The notes under the pieces are model-generated. The model saw nothing but the letters and a program-made list of their open reading frames with translations, was not told where the DNA came from and made no database searches. The position numbers and the translations under genes are program-made. Below are positions 16,934 to 24,843 of a stretch of 64,000 bases of DNA, in pieces. Positions within the stretch are counted from its first letter, which is position 1; each line of letters begins with the position of its first letter. Origin of the DNA: [Actinomadura] parvosata subsp. kistnae (lineage in GTDB: Bacteria; Actinomycetota; Actinomycetes; Streptosporangiales; Streptosporangiaceae); the NCBI RefSeq assembly GCF_900323885.1, contig NZ_OOHJ01000018.1, positions 4,017,001 through 4,081,000 on the forward strand. The letters are read 5' to 3'.

Positions 16934-18352
16934 TTGCCCGACTCATTGATCCGCGAAAGCGCGACCACCTCGGTCCTGCTGCTCGCCACGACTCCCGCGT
17001 GCAGGTTGCTCACCGGCGACGGCACGCTGCTCGACCGGCTCGGAGACCAGCTCGCCACGCTGCCCGTGCGCGAGGTCCAGGTGATGACCGCAGCGGGCGG
17101 TCTGGCGGCGGACCTGCGCGGGGTCGCGAAGATCGCGCGCACCACGGCGGGCGCCGTGGCGGTGCTGACCGCCGACCTGGTGATCCACACGGAGGCGCTG
17201 GCGATGCTGCTGGAGCATCCGGCGCACGGCACGGCCGCGCTGATCTCGCACGACGCGAGCGAGGGCCCGCTGCGCCCGCCGGTGCGGGTGGAGGGCGGCG
17301 CGGTCGTGGCGGCGGGCAGCTCGTTCCATCTCGTCCCCGAGTCGAACGCCACGTTCATGGGCGTGCTGCAGACAGGGGAGGCCGACCTGGCGTCGCTGGC
17401 CGACGTCGCGGAGGAGCTGGCGGAGCTGGCCGACGCGGGCAAGCTCGGCCCCGTCACCCCCGTCGAGGCGGTGGACCTGCTGCTGGTCGGGCTGGTCAGG
17501 TCGGGGGTGAGGGTGCGGGCGGCGAGCATCGGGCGGCTCCGCGCCGACCGGGTGACCGGCCAGAACGCCGCCGACGCCGCCCTGGCCAGGCTGGCCGAGG
17601 TGGACGAGGCCAGGGTGCGGCTCGACGCCTCCGTGAAGGAGGACGACGGCTTCTTCGCCACGTTCTTCGTCTCCTCCTGGACCCGCCACCTGATCAGGCC
17701 CAGCGTGCGGCTCAAGCTCAGCCCCAACACCGTCACCGGCGTCTCGGCGGGGCTGGCGCTGCTGGCGGCCGTCTGGTTCTCGGCGGGCAGCGAGGCGGGG
17801 CGGCTGGCGGGGGCGGGGCTGCTCTACCTGTCGTTCGCGCTCGACTGCCTCGACGGGCAGCTCGCCCGCTACACGCGGACGTTCTCGCCGCTGGGGGCGT
17901 GGGCCGACGGCATGTCCGACCGGCTCAAGGAGTACGCCGTCTACGTCGGCCTGGCCTTCGGCTCCGCCGCGCCCGACATCTGGTACCTGGCGGTGGCCGC
18001 GATGGTGCTGCAGGTCGTCCGGCACGCGATCGACTTCACGTACGCGGGCGCCGTCACCGACGCGGCCCGGGTCGGCGCCATGTGGGGCAGGCCCGCGCGC
18101 TCGCTGCTGGAGTCGCAGGACGTCCGCCGCGCCCCGGGCGGTGTGCTGAAGCTCGCGCGGCGGCTCGAACGCGACACGGTCGCCCGCTACCTGAAGAAGA
18201 TCATCGTGCTGCCGATCGGGGAGCGGATGGCGCTGATCGCCGTCACGGCGGCGCTCTGGGACGCCCGCGTCACGTTCGTGGCGCTGCTCTGCTGGGGCGG
18301 CGTGGCGGCGCTCTACCAGCTCATCGGACGGATAGCGAGGTCCGCGAGGTGA
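16934..18352 (+). CDS. CDP-alcohol phosphotransferase with N-terminal nucleotidyltransferase-like domain
   Basis: A 472-residue protein. Residues about 10-215 look like a worn nucleotidyltransferase (GTLLDRLGDQLATLPVREVQ, AVLTADLVIHTEAL) without the GxGxR substrate loop. Residues about 245-470 form a CDP-alcohol phosphotransferase with an intact motif, DCLDGQLAR, then G, then ADGMSDR (the D..DG..AR...G...D...D pattern), and several membrane segments. The order resembles archaeal and Thermotoga IPCT-DIPPS fusions that make di-inositol phosphate. TTG start with GGAGGAGAC upstream. The next gene overlaps by GTGA. Confidence 0.85.
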   Translation: MPDSLIRESATTSVLLLATTPACRLLTGDGTLLDRLGDQLATLPVREVQVMTAAGGLAADLRGVAKIARTTAGAVAVLTADLVIHTEALAMLLEHPAHGTAALISHDASEGPLRPPVRVEGGAVVAAGSSFHLVPESNATFMGVLQTGEADLASLADVAEELAELADAGKLGPVTPVEAVDLLLVGLVRSGVRVRAASIGRLRADRVTGQNAADAALARLAEVDEARVRLDASVKEDDGFFATFFVSSWTRHLIRPSVRLKLSPNTVTGVSAGLALLAAVWFSAGSEAGRLAGAGLLYLSFALDCLDGQLARYTRTFSPLGAWADGMSDRLKEYAVYVGLAFGSAAPDIWYLAVAAMVLQVVRHAIDFTYAGAVTDAARVGAMWGRPARSLLESQDVRRAPGGVLKLARRLERDTVARYLKKIIVLPIGERMALIAVTAALWDARVTFVALLCWGGVAALYQLIGRIARSAR

Positions 18353-18972
18353 TTTCGGTCCACATGACCCCCGTTCCCGGCAGCACGGTCGTGGCCTACC
18401 GCGACGACGGGCCGCTCTCGCGCGCCATGGGGCTGCTCGTGGCCGGGCAGCTCCCGCCGCTGCCGCCGGTGCTGGCCGGCACGTTCGTCACGGGCGTGCT
18501 GCTGATGCTGGGCGTGGCGGGCACCGACGGGCTGGCGGTGTTCGCGCCGGCGGTGACGCTGCTGCTGGCCGGGCCGGGCAGCACGCATCCGCACGACGGC
18601 AGGTTCGACTGGATCGTGCCGCCGATCCTGCGGCTCATCGAGTACACGTTCATCGCGGCGTGCGGGTTCGCCCACGAGGTGCACCCGCTGCTGATCTTCG
18701 CGTTGCTCGGCGCCCTGGGGTTCCACCATTACGATCTGGTCTACCGGTTGCGCCAGCGCGTCTACCCGCCCGCGTGGCTGCCCACCCTGGGGCTCGGCTG
18801 GGACGGGCGGATGATGGTGGTCTCCCTGGTCGCGCTGTCGGGCTGGCTGACCGGTGGCTACGCGCTGCTCGCGATCTACCTGTGGGCGCTGTTCGGCTGG
18901 GAGAGCCTGACGTGCTGGCTCGCCGCGCCCCGATCCGGGGTGGAAGCGACCGATATGGGAACGCAAGACTAA
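18349..18972 (+). CDS. DUF5941 membrane protein
   Basis: A 207-residue protein starting at the GTG that overlaps the previous stop. It has hydrophobic segments (PVLAGTFVTGVLLMLGVAG, LAVFAPAVTLLLAG, TFIAACGFAH, LIFALLGALGFHHYDLVYRL, MMVVSLVALSGWLTGG). DUF5941 is usually beside or fused to CDP-alcohol phosphotransferases in actinomycetes, so here it is probably a partner of the upstream enzyme. No catalytic motif recognised. Confidence 0.82.
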   Translation: MISVHMTPVPGSTVVAYRDDGPLSRAMGLLVAGQLPPLPPVLAGTFVTGVLLMLGVAGTDGLAVFAPAVTLLLAGPGSTHPHDGRFDWIVPPILRLIEYTFIAACGFAHEVHPLLIFALLGALGFHHYDLVYRLRQRVYPPAWLPTLGLGWDGRMMVVSLVALSGWLTGGYALLAIYLWALFGWESLTCWLAAPRSGVEATDMGTQD

Positions 18973-19049
18973 CGCCGGATTACCCGCACGGGGGCCAAAG
19001 ACGAATACTCTTTGGGCCATCGGAGTCATGCTCGACTGAGGAGTGCACG

Positions 19050-19784
19050 TTGCTGGGAATGGTTCTGGCCGCTGGAGCCGGACGACGCCTGCGGCCGTAC
19101 ACCGACACGCTGCCCAAGGCGCTCGTGCCGGTTGACGGCGAGACCACGATCATGGACATCTCGCTGCGCAATCTCGCCGAGGTGGGCCTGCGGGACGTCG
19201 TGGTCGTCGTCGGGTACGCGGCGCAGGCCGTACACGAGCGTAAGGACGCCCTGGAGGAGCGGCACGGCGTCAAGCTCACCCTCGTGCACAACGACAAGGC
19301 GGAGGAGTGGAACAACGCCTACTCCCTGTGGTGCGCGCGCGACTACTTCGCCCAGGGCGCGCTCCTGGTCAACGGCGACACCGTGCACCCCGTCTCGATC
19401 GAGAAGACGCTGCTGGCCGCCCCCGAGACCAGCGACATCCTGCTCGCCGTCGACAACGTCAAGCGGCTGGCCGACGAGGAGATGAAGGTCACGCTCTCGC
19501 CGGAGGGCTCGCTGCGCCGCATCACGAAGCTGATGGACCCGGCCGAGGCGTACGGCGAGTACATCGGCGCCACGCTCATCAGGCCGGGCGCGGCCGACCG
19601 GCTGGCCGACGCGCTCAAGGCCACGTTCGAGCGTGACCCGCAGCTCTACTACGAGGACGGTTACCAGGAGATGGTCGACCGCGGCGAGGTCATCCACGCC
19701 GCCCCCATCGGCGAGGTCGACTGGGTCGAGGTGGACAACCACGACGACCTGGCCAAGGCCCGCGCCATAGCCGTTCACTACTGA
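19050..19784 (+). CDS. Nucleotidyltransferase (LicC/phosphocholine cytidylyltransferase-like)
   Basis: A 244-residue protein. GMVLAAGAGRRLRPYTDTLP with PKAL is the full NTP-binding loop of sugar/alcohol-phosphate nucleotidyltransferases; EWNNAYSLWCARDYF and ALLVNGDTV are typical of the LicC branch. C-terminal WVEVDNHDDLAKA is the usual closing block. TTG 19050 has GAGGAG 6 bp upstream and is the only start that keeps the whole loop. It probably activates the phosphoalcohol used by the neighbouring CDP-alcohol phosphotransferases. Ten bases separate it from the next gene. Confidence 0.87.
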   Translation: MLGMVLAAGAGRRLRPYTDTLPKALVPVDGETTIMDISLRNLAEVGLRDVVVVVGYAAQAVHERKDALEERHGVKLTLVHNDKAEEWNNAYSLWCARDYFAQGALLVNGDTVHPVSIEKTLLAAPETSDILLAVDNVKRLADEEMKVTLSPEGSLRRITKLMDPAEAYGEYIGATLIRPGAADRLADALKATFERDPQLYYEDGYQEMVDRGEVIHAAPIGEVDWVEVDNHDDLAKARAIAVHY

Positions 19785-19794
19785 GGGGGCGCGG

Positions 19795-20853
19795 ATGCCG
19801 CTTCTAGCGAGGATGTTGCCGGCGCCGCTGACCATGGACGTCAGGCGCGGCGCGGTCGCCCAGCTCGGCGCCCTGCTGGCCGACAGCCGCGTGGCGACCT
19901 CCGGCAGGGTCGCGGTGGCCGTCGGCATGGGCCAGGGCGACCACATCGAGAGCCTCATCGCGCCCACGCTGGGTGAGGCCGAGGTGTTCAGGGTGGCCGA
20001 CGGGTCGGTCGACGCGGCCGTCTCGCTCGGCGCCGACCTGCGCAAGGCGGCCTACGAGGTGGTCGTGGGCGTGGGCGGCGGCAAGACGATCGACGTCACC
20101 AAGTACGCCGCGTCGCTGGCGGGCATCCCCATGGTGGCGGTGGCCACCAACCTCTCCCACGACGGCATCTGCTCGCCCACCGCCTCCCTCGTCTATGAGG
20201 GCGGCAAGGGCTCGTTCGGCGTGCCGATGCCGCTGGCGATCCTGGTCGACCTCGACTTCGTGCACAACGCGCCGGAGTCGCTGGTGCGGGCGGGCGTGGG
20301 CGACGTGGTGAGCAACCTGTCGGCCATCGAGGACTGGCAGCTCGGCAACGTCGAGCGCGGCGAGCCGATCGACGGGCTGGCCTGCTCGATGTCCCGCACG
20401 GCGGCGGAGGCGCTCATCGGGCGCACCGACTCGATCGAGTCCGACGCGTTCCTGACGGTGCTGGCCGAGTCGCTGATCCTGTCGGGCATGTCGATGGTGG
20501 TGGCGGGCTCGTCCCGGCCCGCGAGCGGTGGAGATCATGAGATCCTTCATGCCGTGGATCAGCTCTTCCCCGGCACCTCCAACCACGGCGAGCTCGCCGG
20601 CATCGGCGCCGCCTTCTGCTTCTTCCTGCGGCAGGACGACGCCCGCGTCAAACAGGTCGTCGACTGCCTGCGCCGGCACGAGCTGCCGGTCGTCCCCGGC
20701 GACATCGGGCTGAGCGCCGAGCAGTTCGCCGAGGTCGTCGCGCTGGCCCCGGCCACCCGTCCCGGCCGTTACACGATCCTGGAGCACCTGCGCATGCAGG
20801 ACACCGAGATCCGCGAGCGGGTGGGGGACTATGTCCGGGCCTTCGGTAGCTGA
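19795..20853 (+). CDS. sn-Glycerol-1-phosphate dehydrogenase-like (iron-containing ADH family)
   Basis: A 352-residue protein of the EgsA/AraM type. VVGVGGGKTIDVTKYAA is the NAD(P)-binding block, ATNLSHDGICSPTAS the substrate loop, GDVVSNLSAIEDWQL holds the metal Asp region, and GGDHEILHAVDQL and SNHGELAGIG hold the two metal His residues. The family reduces dihydroxyacetone phosphate to sn-glycerol 1-phosphate. Other polyol-phosphate substrates are possible. It overlaps the next gene by 23 bp and belongs to the CDP-alcohol operon. Confidence 0.85.
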   Translation: MPLLARMLPAPLTMDVRRGAVAQLGALLADSRVATSGRVAVAVGMGQGDHIESLIAPTLGEAEVFRVADGSVDAAVSLGADLRKAAYEVVVGVGGGKTIDVTKYAASLAGIPMVAVATNLSHDGICSPTASLVYEGGKGSFGVPMPLAILVDLDFVHNAPESLVRAGVGDVVSNLSAIEDWQLGNVERGEPIDGLACSMSRTAAEALIGRTDSIESDAFLTVLAESLILSGMSMVVAGSSRPASGGDHEILHAVDQLFPGTSNHGELAGIGAAFCFFLRQDDARVKQVVDCLRRHELPVVPGDIGLSAEQFAEVVALAPATRPGRYTILEHLRMQDTEIRERVGDYVRAFGS

Positions 20854-21598
20854 GCTGCGCCAGGTGGCGCAGCCACCCGGCCACCTGGAGCGCAGGAACG
20901 GCGAGCACTGGGCGGGCGTGCTCTACATGCGCCGCCTGTCGATCTACGTCACCTGGATGTTCGCCAAGACCTCCGTCACGCCCAACCAGCTCACCTGGGT
21001 GATGACCGTGGCGGGGGTCGCGGCCGGCTTCGTGCTGGCGCTGCCGGGGCTGTGGGCGGCCGTGCTGGCCGCCCTGCTGATCCAGGTCTACCTGCTGCTC
21101 GATTGCTCCGACGGCGAGCTGGCCCGCTGGACGGGCAAGACCTCGCTGGCCGGCGTCTACCTCGACCGGGTCGGCGCGTACTTCGCGGAGGCGGCGGTGC
21201 TGGCCGGGCTGGGCTGGCGGGCCTCGGAGGTGCTGCCCGACTGGTACACCGTGTGCGGCTTCGCCGCCGCGCTCGGCGCCATCCTCATCAAGGCCGAGAG
21301 CGACCTGGTGGAGGTGGCCAGGGCCAAGGGCGGGCTGGGGGCCGCGAGCGAGGCGGCGGCCGTGCAGTTCCGCTCCGGGCTGCTGGGGCTGGGGCGGCGG
21401 GTGCTGGCCGCCACGAAGTTCCACCGGATCGTGCAGCCGATCGAGCTGTCCATGCTGGCCGTGGTGACGGCGGTGACCGACCTGGTCATCGGCGCCCCGA
21501 CGGCCACGCGGGTGCTCGTCGTGGCCTGCCTGGTGGCCGCGGCGCTGCAGACCGTGCTGCATCTGATCAGCATCATGGCGTCGAGGCGACTAGCTTGA
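20831..21598 (+). CDS. Second CDP-alcohol phosphotransferase family protein, last motif Asp replaced
   Basis: A 255-residue membrane protein. SVTPNQLTWVMTVAGV precedes the CDP-alcohol motif DCSDGELARWTGKT, then SLAGVYLDRVGAYF. Counting the standard spacing D..DG..AR(8)G...D...D, the first three Asp residues are present but the fourth, normally the catalytic base, is Ala (GTC GGC GCG). Several membrane helices follow. It may be a partner subunit, or a subfamily with another base. It overlaps the 3' end of the dehydrogenase gene. Confidence 0.82.
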   Translation: MSGPSVAELRQVAQPPGHLERRNGEHWAGVLYMRRLSIYVTWMFAKTSVTPNQLTWVMTVAGVAAGFVLALPGLWAAVLAALLIQVYLLLDCSDGELARWTGKTSLAGVYLDRVGAYFAEAAVLAGLGWRASEVLPDWYTVCGFAAALGAILIKAESDLVEVARAKGGLGAASEAAAVQFRSGLLGLGRRVLAATKFHRIVQPIELSMLAVVTAVTDLVIGAPTATRVLVVACLVAAALQTVLHLISIMASRRLA

Positions 21599-21784
21599 TG
21601 CCGGGCCTGGAACCACAAGGGCTTCCCGTCCGTCGTATTGATCGGACCTCCGCCGTTCGGTGGGGGTTCATCGTCGGTTCCGATACGCTTAGCTTCACCA
21701 TTCCCAGACCATGCAGACCAGCAGACTCGGTGATCATGAAAGAATGCTCCGCTCGTGCTCTCAACGCGTCAGGACAGTGATTCG

Positions 21785-22669
21785 TTGAAGATCTCGTGCG
21801 TCATCCTCACCATGGGCAACCGGGTCGCGGAGCTGAACCGGGCGGTCGAGTCCGCGCTCAACCAGGTCGACGGCGACGTCGAGGTGGTGATCGTAGGCAA
21901 CGGTGCCGACGTGCCCGAGGTGTCGGCGACGCCACCCGAGGGGTCGGCCGCGGTCGTGAAATCGATCCGGCTCGACCAGAACACGGGCATCCCCGCCGGC
22001 CGTAACCGGGGCGTCGAGGAGTGCTCGGGAGACGTCGTGCTGTTCCTCGACGACGACGGCTGGTACGCCAACCCGAAGGTCGTCTCGCACGTACGCGACC
22101 GCTTCGCCACCGAGCCCGACCTGGCCGTGATCTCGTTCCGGATCATGGACCCTGACGGCAGCGGCAGCCAGCGGCGGCACGTCCCGCGCCTGCGCGCCGG
22201 AGACCCGCAGCGTTCCTCCCCGGTCACCACGTTCCTGGGCGGGGCCTCGGCGATCAGGCGCTCGGCCTTCCTCCAGGTGGGCGGCCTGCCCGAGCGCTTC
22301 TTCTACGCGCACGAGGAGACCGACCTGGCCTGGCGGCTGCTCGGCGAGGGCTACCGCATCGAGTACGACGCCGAGACGGTGATGTACCACCCGCAGGTGC
22401 CGCCCACCAGGCACGCCGAGTTCCACCGGCTCAATGCCCGCAACCGGGTGTGGCTGGCGCGGCGCAACCTGCCGTGGCCGCTGGCGTTCCTCTACCTCAC
22501 CAACTGGGTCGTGCTGACGGTGATCCGGGAGCGGGGTGCGTCGGGGGCGCTCAAGGCGTGGTTCTCGGGCTTCTTCGAGGGGTTGCGCACGCCGGCGGGC
22601 GAGCGCCGCCCCATGGCGTGGAGCACGGCCTGGCGGATGGTCAAGCTCGGCCGCCCGCCCATCGTGTAG
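21785..22669 (+). CDS. GT2 glycosyltransferase
   Basis: A protein of about 294 residues. KISCVILTMGNRVAELNRAV opens the GT-A domain, NTGIPAGRNRGVEECSGDVV and LFLDDDGW give the DxD-type metal site, and FFYAHEETDLAWRLLGEG is the acceptor-side block of rhamnosyl/WbbL-like GT2 enzymes. A short hydrophobic stretch (WPLAFLYLTNWVVLTV) near the end suggests membrane contact. TTG 21785 with AGGA 10 bp before is preferred; GTG 21755 would add 10 residues. It follows the CDP-alcohol operon after a 186-bp gap. Confidence 0.87.
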   Translation: MKISCVILTMGNRVAELNRAVESALNQVDGDVEVVIVGNGADVPEVSATPPEGSAAVVKSIRLDQNTGIPAGRNRGVEECSGDVVLFLDDDGWYANPKVVSHVRDRFATEPDLAVISFRIMDPDGSGSQRRHVPRLRAGDPQRSSPVTTFLGGASAIRRSAFLQVGGLPERFFYAHEETDLAWRLLGEGYRIEYDAETVMYHPQVPPTRHAEFHRLNARNRVWLARRNLPWPLAFLYLTNWVVLTVIRERGASGALKAWFSGFFEGLRTPAGERRPMAWSTAWRMVKLGRPPIV

Positions 22670-22675
22670 GCGTCT

Positions 22676-23389
22676 CTACACCTCGGTGGCCTCGCCGAAG
22701 CTCATTTCGGCGTGCGAGATCGTCGTGCTGAACATCGCCCGCTTGGGCAGCCCCAGCTCGCTCAGCTCCTTGGCGATGGGATGGTTGCCCAGGCGGATCA
22801 GCGCCCCGCTGGGCCGCACCCTGGCGCCCTTCGACCGCACGGTCCAGGGGATACGCCGGGTGATGCCGTCGCGGTGCGTGTAGGCGTCGAGCGGCGCCAT
22901 GGCGGCCCCGGCGGGCACGGGCAGCCCCGGTTTGATCAGCATGTCGAGCACGAGCCGCCCGTCCTTGCGCAGGATGCACCTCTTGTACGGCGACGACAGC
23001 CGCAGCTCGATGTCGGCCAGCTCCTTCGGGAACCCCCACAGCGTGCGCCCGGCCTCCAGCGTGAACTGCTGGTCCACCGGCAGCCAGTGCACGAACACCC
23101 CGGCCTGCCGCAGCTCGCCCGGCCCCATCGAGCCGGAGGCGCCCGGCGGCCGCACGAGGAAGGCCATGCCGAACTCGTGGTAGGTGTCGAGGTCGCCGTC
23201 GCGGTAGTCGACGAACAGCAGTGCGCAGACGGCCTTGCCGGGCAGCACCTCGGCCACGTCGAGCCCTGAGTACGCGATCACCGCCCGGGCGGCGTCGGCA
23301 CGCACCGGGTAGAGGGCACTGCACACCTCGGCGTCCCTCACTCGTACGGGCATGCCCACCGTCCGGCCCTGGATCTGATGCGATGCCAT
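22676..23389 (-). CDS. Acetoacetate decarboxylase family protein
   Basis: A 237-residue protein. QAGVFVHWLPVDQQFTLEAG followed by RTLWGFPKELADIEL contains the Lys (FPKE) that forms the Schiff base in acetoacetate decarboxylase. EFGMAFLVRPPG and the C-terminal LGNHPIAKELSELGLP also fit. Many members of the family act on other 2-oxo or 3-oxo acids, or only bind. ATG 23389 follows TTGGAG and is preferred over 23410. It is divergent from the sigma factor gene and tail-to-tail with the GT2 gene. Confidence 0.8.
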   Translation of the reverse strand: MASHQIQGRTVGMPVRVRDAEVCSALYPVRADAARAVIAYSGLDVAEVLPGKAVCALLFVDYRDGDLDTYHEFGMAFLVRPPGASGSMGPGELRQAGVFVHWLPVDQQFTLEAGRTLWGFPKELADIELRLSSPYKRCILRKDGRLVLDMLIKPGLPVPAGAAMAPLDAYTHRDGITRRIPWTVRSKGARVRPSGALIRLGNHPIAKELSELGLPKRAMFSTTISHAEMSFGEATEV

Positions 23390-23417
23390 GACTCCAAGTA
23401 CATCAACCATGAAGGCG

Positions 23418-23446
23418 TGTGACCATTCCCGCCCCGGTGCCGTCTA
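23418..23446 (+). promoter_or_regulatory. Possible ECF-type promoter before the sigma factor gene
   Basis: TGTGAC (23418-23423) and CGTCTA (23441-23446) are separated by 17 bp. CGTC is a common -10 core of ECF promoters, and ECF genes often transcribe themselves. This is a pattern match only. Confidence 0.3.
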
Positions 23447-23495
23447 CGTGTGATGTGACAACGGACAGACCACGGGGGGCACCATCATCGAGGAC

Positions 23496-23942
23496 TTGTA
23501 CCGCGAGCACTGGGCGCTCGTGTGCGGGTTCCTCCTGCGCCGGACGCGTGATCCCCACCTCGCCGAGGACCTGGCCCAGGAGACGTTCGTCAAGGCGACC
23601 AGGGCGCTGCTGGGCTGGCGCGGGGAGAACCCGGCCGCGTGGCTGCTCACGATCGCGCGCAACGTCCTCATCGACCACGTGCGCCGGGCGCGGCGCGAGC
23701 TGCCGCTGCCCGAGCCGGACGAGCTGGGCGCGCCGGCCTTCCACGTGGACTCGCTGGAGGTGCGCGACGCCCTGGGGCGGCTGCCGGAGCGGCATCGCCG
23801 GCTGCTGGCGCTGGTCTACTTCGAGGGCTTCTCGCTGGTGGAGGTGGCCGCGATGACCGGCAGGAAGCACAACTCGATCAAGACGGCCCTCTGGCGGGCC
23901 AGGAACGCGTTCGCCGAGATCTATGGAGTCCCCCATGACTGA
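23496..23942 (+). CDS. ECF-type RNA polymerase sigma factor
   Basis: At least 148 residues. Region 2 reads DPHLAEDLAQETFVKATRAL and WLLTIARNVLIDHVRRARRE; region 4 reads LGRLPERHRRLLALVYFEGF, SLVEVAAMTG, then HNSIKTALWRARNAF. The start is odd: there is no ATG or GTG between the upstream stop (23451) and TTG 23496, and the TTG has AGGA only 1 bp away. A GGGGGG run stands just before ATC ATC at 23484-23489, which would give the natural N-terminus IIEDLYREHW. A rare ATC start is possible. The anti-sigma gene overlaps the 3' end by 8 bp. Confidence 0.87.
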   Translation: MYREHWALVCGFLLRRTRDPHLAEDLAQETFVKATRALLGWRGENPAAWLLTIARNVLIDHVRRARRELPLPEPDELGAPAFHVDSLEVRDALGRLPERHRRLLALVYFEGFSLVEVAAMTGRKHNSIKTALWRARNAFAEIYGVPHD

Positions 23943-24843
23943 TGATTTTCCGGAAATGCCGGACTTCGACCCGAAACTGACCAGGAAGGCCGTCCGCCGT
24001 GGCCTGCTCAGGACGACCGCCAACGTGCTGGCGGTGCTGCTGGCGCTCGCGCTCGTGGCCACGATCGGCTCGTCCCTCGTCCAGCAGCGCGGTGACCGGG
24101 AACAGCGCATGATGGACGTGCTCGGCACCGCCTTCAAGCTCTACAACCCGGCCTACAACGTGAGCGTGGGCGACTGCTGCGAGACCACGCCGTTGTCGAT
24201 GTCGTTCCAAGTGACCGCATCCCCGCTGCGGGCCGTCGGCGGCTTCTGGCCGGATGGAGGCGACACCTACACCATCAGCCAGGACTTCTTCGGGCGCGTG
24301 GGCCGCCTGCCCCTGGGCAGCACCGCCGCCACCAGGCTCTCCATCTCGCTGTTCGACGTCGGTGGCACGCAGGCGCCCAAGGACCAGGTGCGCAAGGTGC
24401 TGGCGAGGCTGCCCGCCGGGCTCAACGCGCTGGCCGTGGTGGAGTTCGCCACGCCGCTCAAGGAGGCAGAGCTGAAGGAATTCCTCAGCCGGAACAAGAC
24501 GTGCGCCGACAAGGTGGTCTACGAGCGCAGGACGAGCTCGCTGCCCATCACCTGGGGCGACATCACCTGGAACCGTGGCGGGCTCGCCGAGGGGAAGCAG
24601 GGGTGCGGGGTCGGGCTGGACAGCTTCCGGGCCTGGGTCCGCCTGTTGCGCGAGCACGACGGCGCGAACCTGCGCAGCTTCGACCTGTCCCTGGCCCGCC
24701 TGCGCAAGGCGGCCGCGGAGGGCCTGGCCTACGCCTACGTGGACCAGCTCGCCTCGGTCGAGAAGCTACGCGAGCTCATCGAGGACCCGCGCGTGCGCAC
24801 GGTCCGCCTGGCCGACGTCACCTTCGACCTCGACCGTCCCTAG
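23935..24843 (+). CDS. Anti-sigma factor of the Sigma_reg_N/Sigma_reg_C (YhdL-like) type
   Basis: A 302-residue protein. Residues 1-35 are cytoplasmic (FDPKLTRKAVRRGLLRTTAN) and should bind the sigma factor; one membrane helix follows (VLAVLLALALVATIGSSL), then an outer region with LYNPAYNVSVGDC and a C-terminal sensor-like domain (ITWNRGGLAEGKQGCGVG, ALAYAYVDQLASVEKLRELI-type). This matches the sigma factor regulator pair seen in Bacillus SigM regulation. Its ATG overlaps the sigma gene, which fits co-expression. The location inside an envelope cluster suggests a cell-wall stress response. Confidence 0.78.
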   Translation: MTDDFPEMPDFDPKLTRKAVRRGLLRTTANVLAVLLALALVATIGSSLVQQRGDREQRMMDVLGTAFKLYNPAYNVSVGDCCETTPLSMSFQVTASPLRAVGGFWPDGGDTYTISQDFFGRVGRLPLGSTAATRLSISLFDVGGTQAPKDQVRKVLARLPAGLNALAVVEFATPLKEAELKEFLSRNKTCADKVVYERRTSSLPITWGDITWNRGGLAEGKQGCGVGLDSFRAWVRLLREHDGANLRSFDLSLARLRKAAAEGLAYAYVDQLASVEKLRELIEDPRVRTVRLADVTFDLDRP

